A stretch of DNA of 64,000 nucleotides, from contig CABJAS010000008.1 of the NCBI GenBank assembly GCA_902363625.1, positions 124,001 to 188,000 of the forward strand. Reading direction: 5' to 3'. Shown in pieces: positions 1 through 8,305 of the stretch. Under the pieces are notes generated by a model, which ran no database searches, was not told the origin of the DNA, and saw only the letters and a program-made list of their open reading frames with translations. The first letter of the stretch is position 1; the number at the start of each line of letters is the position of its first letter. The stretch is from Clostridiaceae bacterium (GTDB lineage: Bacteria; Bacillota_I; Bacilli_A; Erysipelotrichales; Coprobacillaceae). The position numbers were made by a program, and so were the translations under genes.

Positions 1-27
1 ATTTTTACAAATGGGTTAAATTATTAA

Positions 28-1062
28 TTAATTCTTTACTCTTCCTTTTTCTACATACATTTTTTCAAAATAATTTTGGTATTCTCCACTTAAAATGTTT
101 TGCCACCATTCTTTGTTATTTAAATACCATTCAATAGTTTGCTGAATCCCTGTATCAAAATTATATTTAGGTTTCCATCCTAATTCTGTTTCTAATTTAT
201 GAGGATCAATTGCATAACGCATATCGTGTCCTTTTCTATCTTCCACATAAGTAATCAATGATTCAGGTTTATTTAATGCTTTTAAAATAGTTTTTACAAC
301 TTCTAAATTGGTTCTTTCATTATGTCCGCCAACATTATATACTTCTCCAACTTTTCCTTTTCTGACAATTAAGTCAATAGCAACACAATGATCATAAACA
401 TGCAGCCAATCTCTTACATTTGCTCCATTGCCATAAACAGGTAATGATTCATCTGCCAACGCTCTTGAAATCATTAACGGAATTAATTTTTCTGGGAAAT
501 GATAAGGTCCATAATTATTTGAACATCTGCTAATTGTCACTGGTAATCCATAAGTTCTATAGTAAGCTAAAACAAATAAATCAGCACTTGCTTTAGAAGA
601 ACTATAAGGACTAGATGTATGCAGTGGTGTTGTTTCTGTAAAGAATAGGTCTGGACGATCTAATGGTAAATCCCCATAGACTTCGTCTGTTGAAACTTGA
701 TGATAGCGTTTAATGCCGTATTTATTACAAGCATCTAATAATGTTGTTGTTCCTTGGATGTTTGTTTTCACAAAAATTTCCGGGTTTTCAATACTACGAT
801 CTACATGAGATTCAGCAGCGAAATTCACCACAACATCAAATTTTTCTTCTTCAAATAATTTAAAAATAAATTCTCTGTCTGCAATATCGCCTCTAACAAA
901 TTTATAATTTGGTTTTCCTTCTACTGGTTTACATGTCTCTAAATTACCAGCATAGGTTAATAAATCTAAGTTAACAATCATATCTTCAGGATACTTTTCA
1001 ACCATATAATGTACAAAGTTTCCACCAATGAAACCTGCTCCGCCTGTTACTAAAATCTTCAT
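28..1062 (-). CDS. rfbB: dTDP-glucose 4,6-dehydratase
   Basis: This 344-residue protein belongs to the extended short-chain dehydrogenase family and converts dTDP-glucose to dTDP-4-keto-6-deoxyglucose, the second step of dTDP-L-rhamnose synthesis in the cytoplasm. The N-terminus has the NAD-binding motif TGGAGFIGG, and further in are the STDEVYGDL segment with the catalytic Thr-Asp-Glu and the YSSSK active-site motif. Length is normal for the family. It follows rfbC with no gap (the rfbC stop abuts this ATG) and is the last complete gene of the polysaccharide operon. An rfbD would be expected downstream, outside the window. Assignment is firm. Confidence 0.97.
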   Translation of the reverse strand: MKILVTGGAGFIGGNFVHYMVEKYPEDMIVNLDLLTYAGNLETCKPVEGKPNYKFVRGDIADREFIFKLFEEEKFDVVVNFAAESHVDRSIENPEIFVKTNIQGTTTLLDACNKYGIKRYHQVSTDEVYGDLPLDRPDLFFTETTPLHTSSPYSSSKASADLFVLAYYRTYGLPVTISRCSNNYGPYHFPEKLIPLMISRALADESLPVYGNGANVRDWLHVYDHCVAIDLIVRKGKVGEVYNVGGHNERTNLEVVKTILKALNKPESLITYVEDRKGHDMRYAIDPHKLETELGWKPKYNFDTGIQQTIEWYLNNKEWWQNILSGEYQNYFEKMYVEKGRVKN

Positions 1063-1641
1063 TTATTTATCTCCTTCATATACAAATTGATTATCTGATT
1101 CCTCCAAAGTCGGTCCAGTCATATCTTTGTCACTTAAAACGGGTTCAATTCCATTTAATAAGCTACCCCAATCCACATTAACTGTAGGGTCATCATAACG
1201 CATTCCACCTTCAGATTCTTTATTGTACACATTATCTACTTTATATCTAAATTCTACATCATCCGTTAAGGTTAAGAATCCATGCGCAAATCCTTGCGGA
1301 ATAAAAAACTGTCTATGATTTTCTGCGCTTAATTCTACTGATACCCATTGTCCATAAGTTGGACTCCCTTTTCGAATATCTACGGCTACATCAATTACTT
1401 TTCCTTTAGTACAAGATACTAGTTTAGACTGTGCATAAGGAGGATTTTGCCAATGAAGACCTCGCAATGTTCCTTTTTGAGCGCTAAATGACATATTGTC
1501 TTGTACAAAATCAACGGCAATGCCCATTCTTTCATATTTAGGTTTTGAATAGGTTTCTGCAAAGTAACCTCTGTGATCTCCAAAAACATCTGTTTCAACG
1601 ATTAATACACCTGGTATTTTTGTTTCAATAACGTTCATCAT
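1063..1641 (-). CDS. rfbC: dTDP-4-dehydrorhamnose 3,5-epimerase
   Basis: This 192-residue cupin-fold epimerase performs the third step of dTDP-rhamnose synthesis. The sequence shows the GTLRGLHWQ segment with the active-site histidine and the PQGFAHGF segment typical of RmlC. Two adjacent ATGs open the frame. The second (1638) is better spaced from the GAGGTG ribosome site, so the true start may be one codon later. It sits between rfbA (8-bp gap) and rfbB (no gap), so the three genes are co-transcribed. Confidence 0.96.
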   Translation of the reverse strand: MMNVIETKIPGVLIVETDVFGDHRGYFAETYSKPKYERMGIAVDFVQDNMSFSAQKGTLRGLHWQNPPYAQSKLVSCTKGKVIDVAVDIRKGSPTYGQWVSVELSAENHRQFFIPQGFAHGFLTLTDDVEFRYKVDNVYNKESEGGMRYDDPTVNVDWGSLLNGIEPVLSDKDMTGPTLEESDNQFVYEGDK

Positions 1642-1649
1642 TACACCTC

Positions 1650-2528
1650 TTAGTCTATAAATTTACCGTCAAGAATATCTTTTAAATACTTTCCGTATTG
1701 GTTTTTCTTAAACATTTCATACGCTTCTTCCAATTTTTCTTTGCTCATCCATCCATTAGTATAAGCAATTTCCTCTAAACAAGCAATCTTTCTATTTTGA
1801 TGTGTCTCCACCGTTTTAACAAAGTTTGTTGCTTCCACTAATGATTCATGAGTCCCTGTATCCAGCCAAGTAAAACCTTGTCCTAAAAGCATAACATCCA
1901 ACATTCCTTTTTCTAAATAAATTTTATTTAAGTCTGTGATTTCTAACTCACCTCTAGGAGATGGTTGGATTGATTTAGCATATTCCACAACATGATTATC
2001 GTAAAAATATAGCCCGGTTACTGCGTAATTTGATTTGGGCTGATCTGGTTTTTCTTCGATAGATACCGCTTTTCCGCTGTCATCGAATTCAACCACCCCA
2101 AAACGTTCCGGATCATCCACATAATATCCAAATACGGTTGCACCGCTTTCTCTAGCTGCTACTTGCTTCAAACGCTTTGTTAAGCCATGACCATAGAAAA
2201 TATTATCACCTAAAATCATAGCCACACTGTCATTGCCAATAAATTCTTCTCCTAAGATAAAAGCCTGAGCTAATCCATCTGGTGACGGCTGTACTTTATA
2301 TTGTAAATTAATTCCAAATTGGTTTCCGTCTCCAAGCAGCGATTCAAATCTCGGTGTATCATCTGGAGTTGAAATAATTAAAATGTCTTTAATACCGGCA
2401 TTCATTAATACTGACAATGGATAATAAATCATAGGTTTATCATAGATTGGTAACAATTGTTTACTTGTTACTCTAGTAAGGGGATATAGACGAGTCCCAC
2501 TTCCACCCGCTAAAACAATTCCTTTCAT
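1650..2528 (-). CDS. rfbA: glucose-1-phosphate thymidylyltransferase
   Basis: This 292-residue sugar nucleotidyltransferase makes dTDP-glucose from glucose-1-phosphate and dTTP, the first step to dTDP-rhamnose. The N-terminal signature [10 protein letters not shown], the GLAQAF sugar-binding segment and the C-terminal DTGTHESL motif all match RmlA. Length is typical of the homotetrameric short form. It is first of the rfbA-rfbC-rfbB set and lies 44 bp downstream of the DUF2304 gene, so rhamnose precursor supply is tied to the polysaccharide genes. Confidence 0.97.
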   Translation of the reverse strand: MKGIVLAGGSGTRLYPLTRVTSKQLLPIYDKPMIYYPLSVLMNAGIKDILIISTPDDTPRFESLLGDGNQFGINLQYKVQPSPDGLAQAFILGEEFIGNDSVAMILGDNIFYGHGLTKRLKQVAARESGATVFGYYVDDPERFGVVEFDDSGKAVSIEEKPDQPKSNYAVTGLYFYDNHVVEYAKSIQPSPRGELEITDLNKIYLEKGMLDVMLLGQGFTWLDTGTHESLVEATNFVKTVETHQNRKIACLEEIAYTNGWMSKEKLEEAYEMFKKNQYGKYLKDILDGKFID

Positions 2529-2572
2529 AACACAACTCTCCTTTTTATTTATTAATTTAAATGACCTGAATA

Positions 2573-2914
2573 TTAATTATTTTTTTTTGCCTGTTTAAAC
2601 AATGCAACTTGTTGTGCAAGGTCTTTAATCTGAACTGACATTTTAGAAACCGTTACTGTCAAAACAAATATTAATAATAAAGCAAAGCAAAAACCAAAGA
2701 AAAATAATATATTGATAGGTTGACCTACTCCCATTAAACCTGCAATATCAGAAATTAAATTAGGAAATAAGTCCAAGATCAATATTCCAATCCCAACAAA
2801 CATCCATGTTAATGCATATTTCAAAACTAATTGACCTTTACGAATCATATTAATAATAAAAATCAAAACTACGAGAATGATAACAGCAATAATAATTTGT
2901 AATTTTAAATCCAT
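2573..2914 (-). CDS. DUF2304 small membrane protein, GacJ-like
   Basis: This 113-residue protein has three hydrophobic segments (about residues 5-22, 31-51 and 67-88) and a charged C-terminal tail, the layout of DUF2304 proteins. In group A streptococci the DUF2304 protein GacJ binds and stimulates the DPM1-like transferase GacI, which makes GlcNAc-phosphoundecaprenol. Here it lies 13 bp downstream of exactly such a transferase, so the same partnership is inferred. The donor sugar cannot be read from sequence. Confidence 0.8.
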   Translation of the reverse strand: MDLKLQIIIAVIILVVLIFIINMIRKGQLVLKYALTWMFVGIGILILDLFPNLISDIAGLMGVGQPINILFFFGFCFALLLIFVLTVTVSKMSVQIKDLAQQVALFKQAKKNN

Positions 2915-2927
2915 ATGCTACCTCCAA

Positions 2928-3617
2928 TTATTTTCTTATGGCCTCGATAAAAATAGCAAGTGATACTTTTATCATATAATAGACAGATTTAATCGCGGAA
3001 ATTGATGATACTCCTCCTGCGCGTTCGCGCATAACAACAGGAATCTCACCGATTTTTTTATGTAATTTCAATAAAACAACAATACTTTCCGGCTCTGGAT
3101 AATCTCTCGGATATTCATTGCAAAATATATTTATAATCTCTTTATTAATAATTCTTAATCCTGATGTCGGATCCGTTATCACCTTTCCAGTTAACAAACG
3201 TATTATCCAAGTAAAATATTTAATTCCAACTCGCCGCATTAATGAAGATTGAAATCCCATCTTTTTAATGAATCGTGAACCAATAACCATATCTAGATCA
3301 TGTTCTATCAAATACTCGGACATTTCACTTAAAAATTTCGGATCATGCTGACCATCTCCATCTACCTGAACCGCTAGATCATAATTATTATCCTTTGCAT
3401 ATTTATAACCTGTTTGAACAGCTCCACCAATCCCTAAATTAATAGGCAAGTTAATAAGATTAAAATTATTTTGTTCACACAATGCTTTCGTATTATCTGT
3501 AGAACAATCATTTATTATAATATAATCAAAATCCTTTGCGTTATCAATAATATCTTGTACTGTTTCAACAATGCTCTCACTCTCGTTATAAGCAGGAATT
3601 ATAATTAATTTTTTCAC
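2928..3617 (-). CDS. DPM1-type family 2 glycosyltransferase, GacI-like
   Basis: This 229-residue GT-A enzyme probably transfers a sugar from a nucleotide donor to undecaprenyl phosphate on the inner membrane face. The N-terminal PAYNES motif, NDCSTDNT and the QVDGDGQHDP metal-binding segment are those of dolichol-phosphate-mannose-synthase-like transferases. It lacks the C-terminal membrane segments of the longer ArnC-type enzymes. That fits a need for the adjacent DUF2304 protein, as for GacI/GacJ of the group A carbohydrate. It lies between another GT2 gene (8-bp gap) and the DUF2304 gene. Confidence 0.85.
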   Translation of the reverse strand: MKKLIIIPAYNESESIVETVQDIIDNAKDFDYIIINDCSTDNTKALCEQNNFNLINLPINLGIGGAVQTGYKYAKDNNYDLAVQVDGDGQHDPKFLSEMSEYLIEHDLDMVIGSRFIKKMGFQSSLMRRVGIKYFTWIIRLLTGKVITDPTSGLRIINKEIINIFCNEYPRDYPEPESIVVLLKLHKKIGEIPVVMRERAGGVSSISAIKSVYYMIKVSLAIFIEAIRK

Positions 3618-3625
3618 TTTACCAC

Positions 3626-4423
3626 CTACCCGTTTAAATCATTGGATTTTTCACTATTTGCATATAATTTAGCTAAAAATTTAGCAATAGGTCTTGGCCA
3701 AAACTTATTAAACATTTCCAAATCTTCCCTATTACGAACATTATCATTTATAATCGCACTTGTTTCCGAACCGTCATGAATACGATGCCCCATTAAAGGT
3801 CTGGAATTATAATAAAAACGCCCTTTAAGTTTCGATAATTTTTCCCATGCTTCCCAATCCTCATCTGATCTAAAACCAGAAGTAAAAACGAACTCTGGCA
3901 AATTTGATTTTACAAAGGTAACAGATGGACAACAAATAGGGCATCCTAATGATAATATCCTTCGACGAATAAACACGCTATTCCCAAATTTCTTTATTTT
4001 TAAAGGTGACAGCATCATTTTTTTTATGCGCAGTAGTTTATTATCATAAATTGTTTCATCATTTCTAATTTCAGCATAATTGGTAAAGTAAATTAATGTA
4101 TTCGTATACTTATCTAAATACCGAATAGCATCAGAAGCATAATCCTGATAATATAAATCATCTTGATGGGCAATTGTAACATAATTAGTTTCAGCCATTT
4201 TATAGGCAAAATTCCAATCTTCAGTAATTCCACTTTTACCATTATTTATAAATAATGGTAATTCATACTTTTTTGCCAAAGCAGATATATATTCATTCGG
4301 AGTAGAAGTCACAATAATTATTTGAGTTTCTTCACCTTGATTTATTAATGAACGTATACACTCTTCTAAATATTCACTTTCTTTATACGCGCAAATAGCA
4401 AACGTATGTTTTTTTTGATTCAC
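3626..4423 (-). CDS. family 2 glycosyltransferase
   Basis: This 265-residue protein is a GT-A glycosyltransferase. It opens with the FAICAYKESEYLEECIRSL nucleotide-binding segment and has HQDD in place of the usual DxD metal motif. After that comes SDEDWEAWEKLSKLKGRFYY, the ED-type acceptor and catalytic-base region. No membrane segment is obvious, so it is probably cytoplasmic or peripheral. It lies just upstream of the GacI-like gene in the operon and probably adds one residue of the repeat unit. Sugar and linkage cannot be predicted. Confidence 0.8.
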   Translation of the reverse strand: MNQKKHTFAICAYKESEYLEECIRSLINQGEETQIIIVTSTPNEYISALAKKYELPLFINNGKSGITEDWNFAYKMAETNYVTIAHQDDLYYQDYASDAIRYLDKYTNTLIYFTNYAEIRNDETIYDNKLLRIKKMMLSPLKIKKFGNSVFIRRRILSLGCPICCPSVTFVKSNLPEFVFTSGFRSDEDWEAWEKLSKLKGRFYYNSRPLMGHRIHDGSETSAIINDNVRNREDLEMFNKFWPRPIAKFLAKLYANSEKSNDLNG

Positions 4424-4468
4424 TATAATGCCTCCTAATTATTGGCTTTCTATATAAAATACCCATAC

Positions 4469-4497
4469 ATTTTACCATTCTTTCTATTATTACACAA
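4469..4497 (-). promoter_or_regulatory. candidate internal promoter
   Basis: On the minus strand a TTGTGT -35 (4492-4497), a 17-bp spacer and a TAAAAT -10 (4469-4474) sit in the 94-bp gap between two glycosyltransferase genes. Just upstream is an 8-bp hairpin (CAAGTTTT/AAAACTTG) without a T-tract. The -35 is only a half match, so this is tentative. Confidence 0.4.
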
Positions 4498-4517
4498 GTT
4501 TTCTTTAAAACTTGATT

Positions 4518-5960
4518 TCAGGATTTAAAATAAGCAATACATGTCGGTTCATATAAGGCGATTAATTGTAAGTTATCAATTATATCATCTTTTTTTATTA
4601 TTTTCATATCTTTACTTATTGCATTAAATAAAAAATTATAATCTTTAACCACTGCCATTTTTATACAACATAAATCCAAATTGATATATAGTGTTTCCTG
4701 TGTAATTATATTCTGTCCAAATGGCAATACTTCTAAATAATGATGCTTTCTTATTGCTCCAAAAGGTTGAACAACACCAAACTTACCTACGACTTTACCA
4801 CTCGTTACCGCTATAAGATTTTGTTTGCAAATTCCAATTAAGTTATCGATACAAGAATCTTTTGATATGGAATACTGTTGGTTAATTATAATTAGATGTT
4901 CAACTTTTAATTCAGTAAAATCAATAGTTTTATTTGTCGCATAATTTACTATCTGACCATATCTATCCATTAAAAATATTTTTTCTTTACTTATACCAAA
5001 CTTATAATCAGTTAAATCAATTGTATTAGTATCTGGTATAGAATGTAGTAATACTGCTACATCATGTGTCATTGTTCCCTGATAAAAAACCTGATAAAAC
5101 CCGGGGTAACTATTTTGAATAACTTTAGCTTTTATTTGACTACGTGTAAGGTGATCAGTAATCGCCCTGACTCCTGCTTCATAAGCATAATCTTTACTTT
5201 TGGGGTTAGCGGAGGTGGACCCTTCATGGACTCTCCAATGATATAAAATTGCTGGCACATGTCTTATTGTCCTAGCATTTTCAAAGCATCTTAAAATAAA
5301 ATCATGATCTTGTGCTCCGTCATATTGACTTCTCTCACCAACAACTCGTTTTAATAAATCTTTACTTAGAACAAGCATATGACAAATATAGTTATTATTT
5401 CTTAACTTATAAATATCTGGTGCACTCTTATAATATGGGTCAAAATAAAAATCTTCTTGATCATCATACTTATCTTCGTCAGTATATACTAAATCAATTA
5501 CCGACTCATCTTCAAGCACATTGTATATAGACTCTAATGCATTAAGAGCTAAAAAGTCATCATGGTCTAATAATACACAATAATCACCAGTTACCTTGGT
5601 AAATGCTACATTTGTATTTTCAGCAATACCAAGATTTTTTTCTAATTTATAATATTCTATTCTTGGTTCATATGAATAACGATTTGCAACTTCATCAATT
5701 AAACAATTTTTAGTACTTGCATCAATAAGTATTAATCGCCAATTTTGATAAGACTGATGTAAAACAGATTCGACCATTTCAAAAAAATAATCTTTAGGTG
5801 TCTCATATAGCGGAACAACGATATCAAATTGAATATTTCCAGAAAAAAAATTTAAGTTTTCAGATTTGTTATGTACTTTTTTATTATACTGATATTTCCC
5901 GATTTTTTCTCTAAACCAATGATAACGAAACCAATATAATTTAATAATTTTATCTACCAT
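4518..5960 (-). CDS. family 2 glycosyltransferase with C-terminal extension
   Basis: This 480-residue protein has a GT-A domain (about residues 45-290) with FDIVVPLYETP, LIDASTKN, the metal motif LLDHDDFLA and the YTDEDKYD and GAQDHDFILRC segments seen in bacterial polysaccharide transferases of the RgpB/O-antigen type. About 190 further residues have no recognised domain. The start follows an AGGAGA ribosome site. It lies downstream of a strong hairpin terminator, and a candidate promoter overlaps that hairpin, so it may be expressed separately from the GT4 and ABC genes. Confidence 0.8.
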   Translation of the reverse strand: MVDKIIKLYWFRYHWFREKIGKYQYNKKVHNKSENLNFFSGNIQFDIVVPLYETPKDYFFEMVESVLHQSYQNWRLILIDASTKNCLIDEVANRYSYEPRIEYYKLEKNLGIAENTNVAFTKVTGDYCVLLDHDDFLALNALESIYNVLEDESVIDLVYTDEDKYDDQEDFYFDPYYKSAPDIYKLRNNNYICHMLVLSKDLLKRVVGERSQYDGAQDHDFILRCFENARTIRHVPAILYHWRVHEGSTSANPKSKDYAYEAGVRAITDHLTRSQIKAKVIQNSYPGFYQVFYQGTMTHDVAVLLHSIPDTNTIDLTDYKFGISKEKIFLMDRYGQIVNYATNKTIDFTELKVEHLIIINQQYSISKDSCIDNLIGICKQNLIAVTSGKVVGKFGVVQPFGAIRKHHYLEVLPFGQNIITQETLYINLDLCCIKMAVVKDYNFLFNAISKDMKIIKKDDIIDNLQLIALYEPTCIAYFKS

Positions 5961-5972
5961 ATCTTTCTCCTA

Positions 5973-6020
5973 ATTAAAAAGTAATCTAGTGTATATTAAA
6001 AGTATACACTAGATTACTTT
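5973..6020 (-). terminator. perfect 18-bp stem terminator inside the cluster
   Basis: Arms 5978-5995 and 6003-6020 are exact inverse complements (plus-strand left arm AAAGTAATCTAGTGTATA) around a 7-nt loop. On the minus strand the stem is followed by a run of five T. It overlaps the stop of the upstream GT4 gene and lies 18 bp before the next gene. Confidence 0.85.
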
Positions 6021-6028
6021 ATTGTCTA
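6001..6028 (-). promoter_or_regulatory. candidate promoter overlapping the hairpin
   Basis: On the minus strand TAGACA (6023-6028), 16 bp, TATACT (6001-6006). Each hexamer matches five of six consensus bases. The -10 lies in the loop and arm of the 18-bp hairpin. It would restart transcription just beyond the terminator for the 480-residue glycosyltransferase and the rml genes. Confidence 0.45.
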
Positions 6029-8292
6029 CTGATATTATATAACGATAAAACTCTATCTTCAATATTATTCCAATCACGCTCTTTTGCAGTATTAATCCCT
6101 CCAATATACAATGTCTCTTGTAAAATGGAATTTGTTCTTATTTCCTCAATAGCCTTAACAGCAGTTGATAAATCATCATGTGAGTAAAACAAACAGTTTT
6201 CCTTATCAACAAGATATTCAATATTTCCGCCATTAGGGGCAACAACAACATATCCGCCAGTTCCCATCATCTCTAAAGGTGGGTAAGAGAAGCTCTCCAA
6301 AATACTTGTTTTTAACAAGATATCACATTTACCATAAATCTTCGATACTTCTTCATAAGGTACCTTATGCATAAAGTGATCCACATAATAGCCTTTTTTG
6401 GGAGTACCTTGGTAAGATAAATACCAAATTTCATACTTTTCTTTATCCAACATGTCCACAATTTTAAAACTTTCATCCACATTCTTATAATAATCTTCAC
6501 TGTTTCCTTCAATTAGAATATTAATTTTTCCACTGAGTTTCCTTTTATGAGGTTGAAACAATGTAAGATCTAAACCATTGGGAGCATAAGCCGCTTGGCG
6601 CCCATACTTCTTTTCTAGCCAATCTTTACACCACGCAGAAATAGTAATAAACTTGACATCCACAGAAGGATTATATGTCTGATTAGCTTGTACTTTAAAA
6701 ATATGTCCCCATTCATAAAAGTCTGTTTCAAAATTTTGGACAAAATAAAATTTTTCCTTAATATGCTCATATTGTGTTACAAACGTCAATGTAGACCAAA
6801 GAGTTGCAACGCCTTTATCAAAAGTTCCATAATAAAGATTATTTTTATCAGAAAGTACAGGTAATGTAGCTCCATCTTTATCTATAAAACCAGTCTCTTG
6901 TCCCTGGGTTATCAATGTAACATCAACTCCTGCAGACTGTAAAATTGCTGCATGTTTTAAAATAACCAATACTCCCCCGCTAATTTGAACAGACGGCATA
7001 ACAAACATTAGATTGGGATGACGATGTTCACTTATATATTTCGCAAATTTATAACCATTATAAACTGTTGTGCAATTTTCTAATACAGCTTCGTATGCAG
7101 CTTTACCAACTTTTTGTCGTATTTCCTTATCATTTATTAAATTCTTTAATGCTGTATACCACTCATCATTATCATCACACAAATAACCAGTTACCTCATT
7201 TTTAATCATCTTTTGAAAAGCTCCAAGGTTACTAGCAACAGTAGGCACTTTAACCAAACTCGCTTCAATCCATTTATTTTCAGATTTAGCCTCATTAAAG
7301 ATCGTGCTCTCTAATGGTGCAAGATTAATATCAATAGAGCTTATTAAATGTGGAAGTTGCTGCCAATCAACAAATCCACGAGCTTTTATTTGATTCTTAA
7401 ATTCCATTAAAGAAGCAGGAATATCTAATTCACCGACAATATGCAATTCAACTTGAGGATATTCTCTCAGTATTTTTTCTAACACAGGTAAGATCATCTT
7501 AATATCATCATTATGTGTAATACTTCCACTAAAATATCCAAGTCGAACAACATTTTCACGTTCAGATAATTCTTTTTTAACTTTTTTTAGGATCTTTTTT
7601 TGAGTATTACTCAATACCTCTTCTTTACAGTTTATAAATTCCTCTTTATAGTAGTTTTCAAGTTGAGATAATTGAATCATTTTTGAAGATGCCGTATTTC
7701 TATTGATATATACATTAGGTACATAATGTTTCAATTCTTCTGCTAATCGTTCAGTAGTTGTAATCGCCCCATCACATAACATTAGTGTTTTTTTCATTCT
7801 TTCTACACCATCATTATATAAAGATTGGTCTTGAGGGGACATTGTCTTTACATATTTAATTAAACTCGTATATTTAGTATCAATTACTAAATCGTCAATA
7901 TCAAACAATACTGTTTTATTAAGTTTCTTTGCTTTTTTTATGAACTCTCCTATAAGTTCAGTATAAGGACAACGATAAAATATAAATGTACGATAATTTT
8001 TCACTAATTCCAAAGTTAAATCTTCGTAAAAAATTTCATTAGACAAGATATTTCCAGCTCTTAGCTGCTCTTGTTGATGTGTCACACGATAACGAGTTGG
8101 GTGAGGCAAAGTACAACCATTAATAAACAAAACATCCATATAGCTCACTTCTGGACTTGGAAATTCGTCACTGGCCCCTCCAATAATCCTTCTTTTCAAA
8201 AATCGTGCAATACGCTTCACTGTTTTTGCTACTCCATCTTTGGCTAAAGAATGCTTCACTTTTCCAAACAATTTTTTTATTCTCAAAATCAT
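6019..8292 (-). CDS. two-domain GT4-type glycosyltransferase
   Basis: This 757-residue protein contains two GT-B-like halves. Residues about 50-430 are closely related in sequence to the N-terminal half of the neighbouring 653-residue protein, sharing DVLFINGCTLP, FIFYRCPYTE and LGYFSGSITHNDD. Residues about 435-757 form a second half ending in SILESFSYPPLEMMGTGG, the donor-binding E-x7-E region of GT4 enzymes. No membrane segment is seen. It probably acts on the cytoplasmic lipid-linked glycan. It is followed immediately by a strong terminator and preceded (14-bp gap) by the GT-ABC fusion gene. Confidence 0.8.
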   Translation of the reverse strand: MILRIKKLFGKVKHSLAKDGVAKTVKRIARFLKRRIIGGASDEFPSPEVSYMDVLFINGCTLPHPTRYRVTHQQEQLRAGNILSNEIFYEDLTLELVKNYRTFIFYRCPYTELIGEFIKKAKKLNKTVLFDIDDLVIDTKYTSLIKYVKTMSPQDQSLYNDGVERMKKTLMLCDGAITTTERLAEELKHYVPNVYINRNTASSKMIQLSQLENYYKEEFINCKEEVLSNTQKKILKKVKKELSERENVVRLGYFSGSITHNDDIKMILPVLEKILREYPQVELHIVGELDIPASLMEFKNQIKARGFVDWQQLPHLISSIDINLAPLESTIFNEAKSENKWIEASLVKVPTVASNLGAFQKMIKNEVTGYLCDDNDEWYTALKNLINDKEIRQKVGKAAYEAVLENCTTVYNGYKFAKYISEHRHPNLMFVMPSVQISGGVLVILKHAAILQSAGVDVTLITQGQETGFIDKDGATLPVLSDKNNLYYGTFDKGVATLWSTLTFVTQYEHIKEKFYFVQNFETDFYEWGHIFKVQANQTYNPSVDVKFITISAWCKDWLEKKYGRQAAYAPNGLDLTLFQPHKRKLSGKINILIEGNSEDYYKNVDESFKIVDMLDKEKYEIWYLSYQGTPKKGYYVDHFMHKVPYEEVSKIYGKCDILLKTSILESFSYPPLEMMGTGGYVVVAPNGGNIEYLVDKENCLFYSHDDLSTAVKAIEEIRTNSILQETLYIGGINTAKERDWNNIEDRVLSLYNISRQ

Positions 8293-8305
8293 TTAAGTTT
8301 CCCCC

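Noticed and set aside
5064..5530. Two plus-strand open frames inside the 480-residue glycosyltransferase
   Set aside because: Shadows of a well-supported gene with clear motifs.
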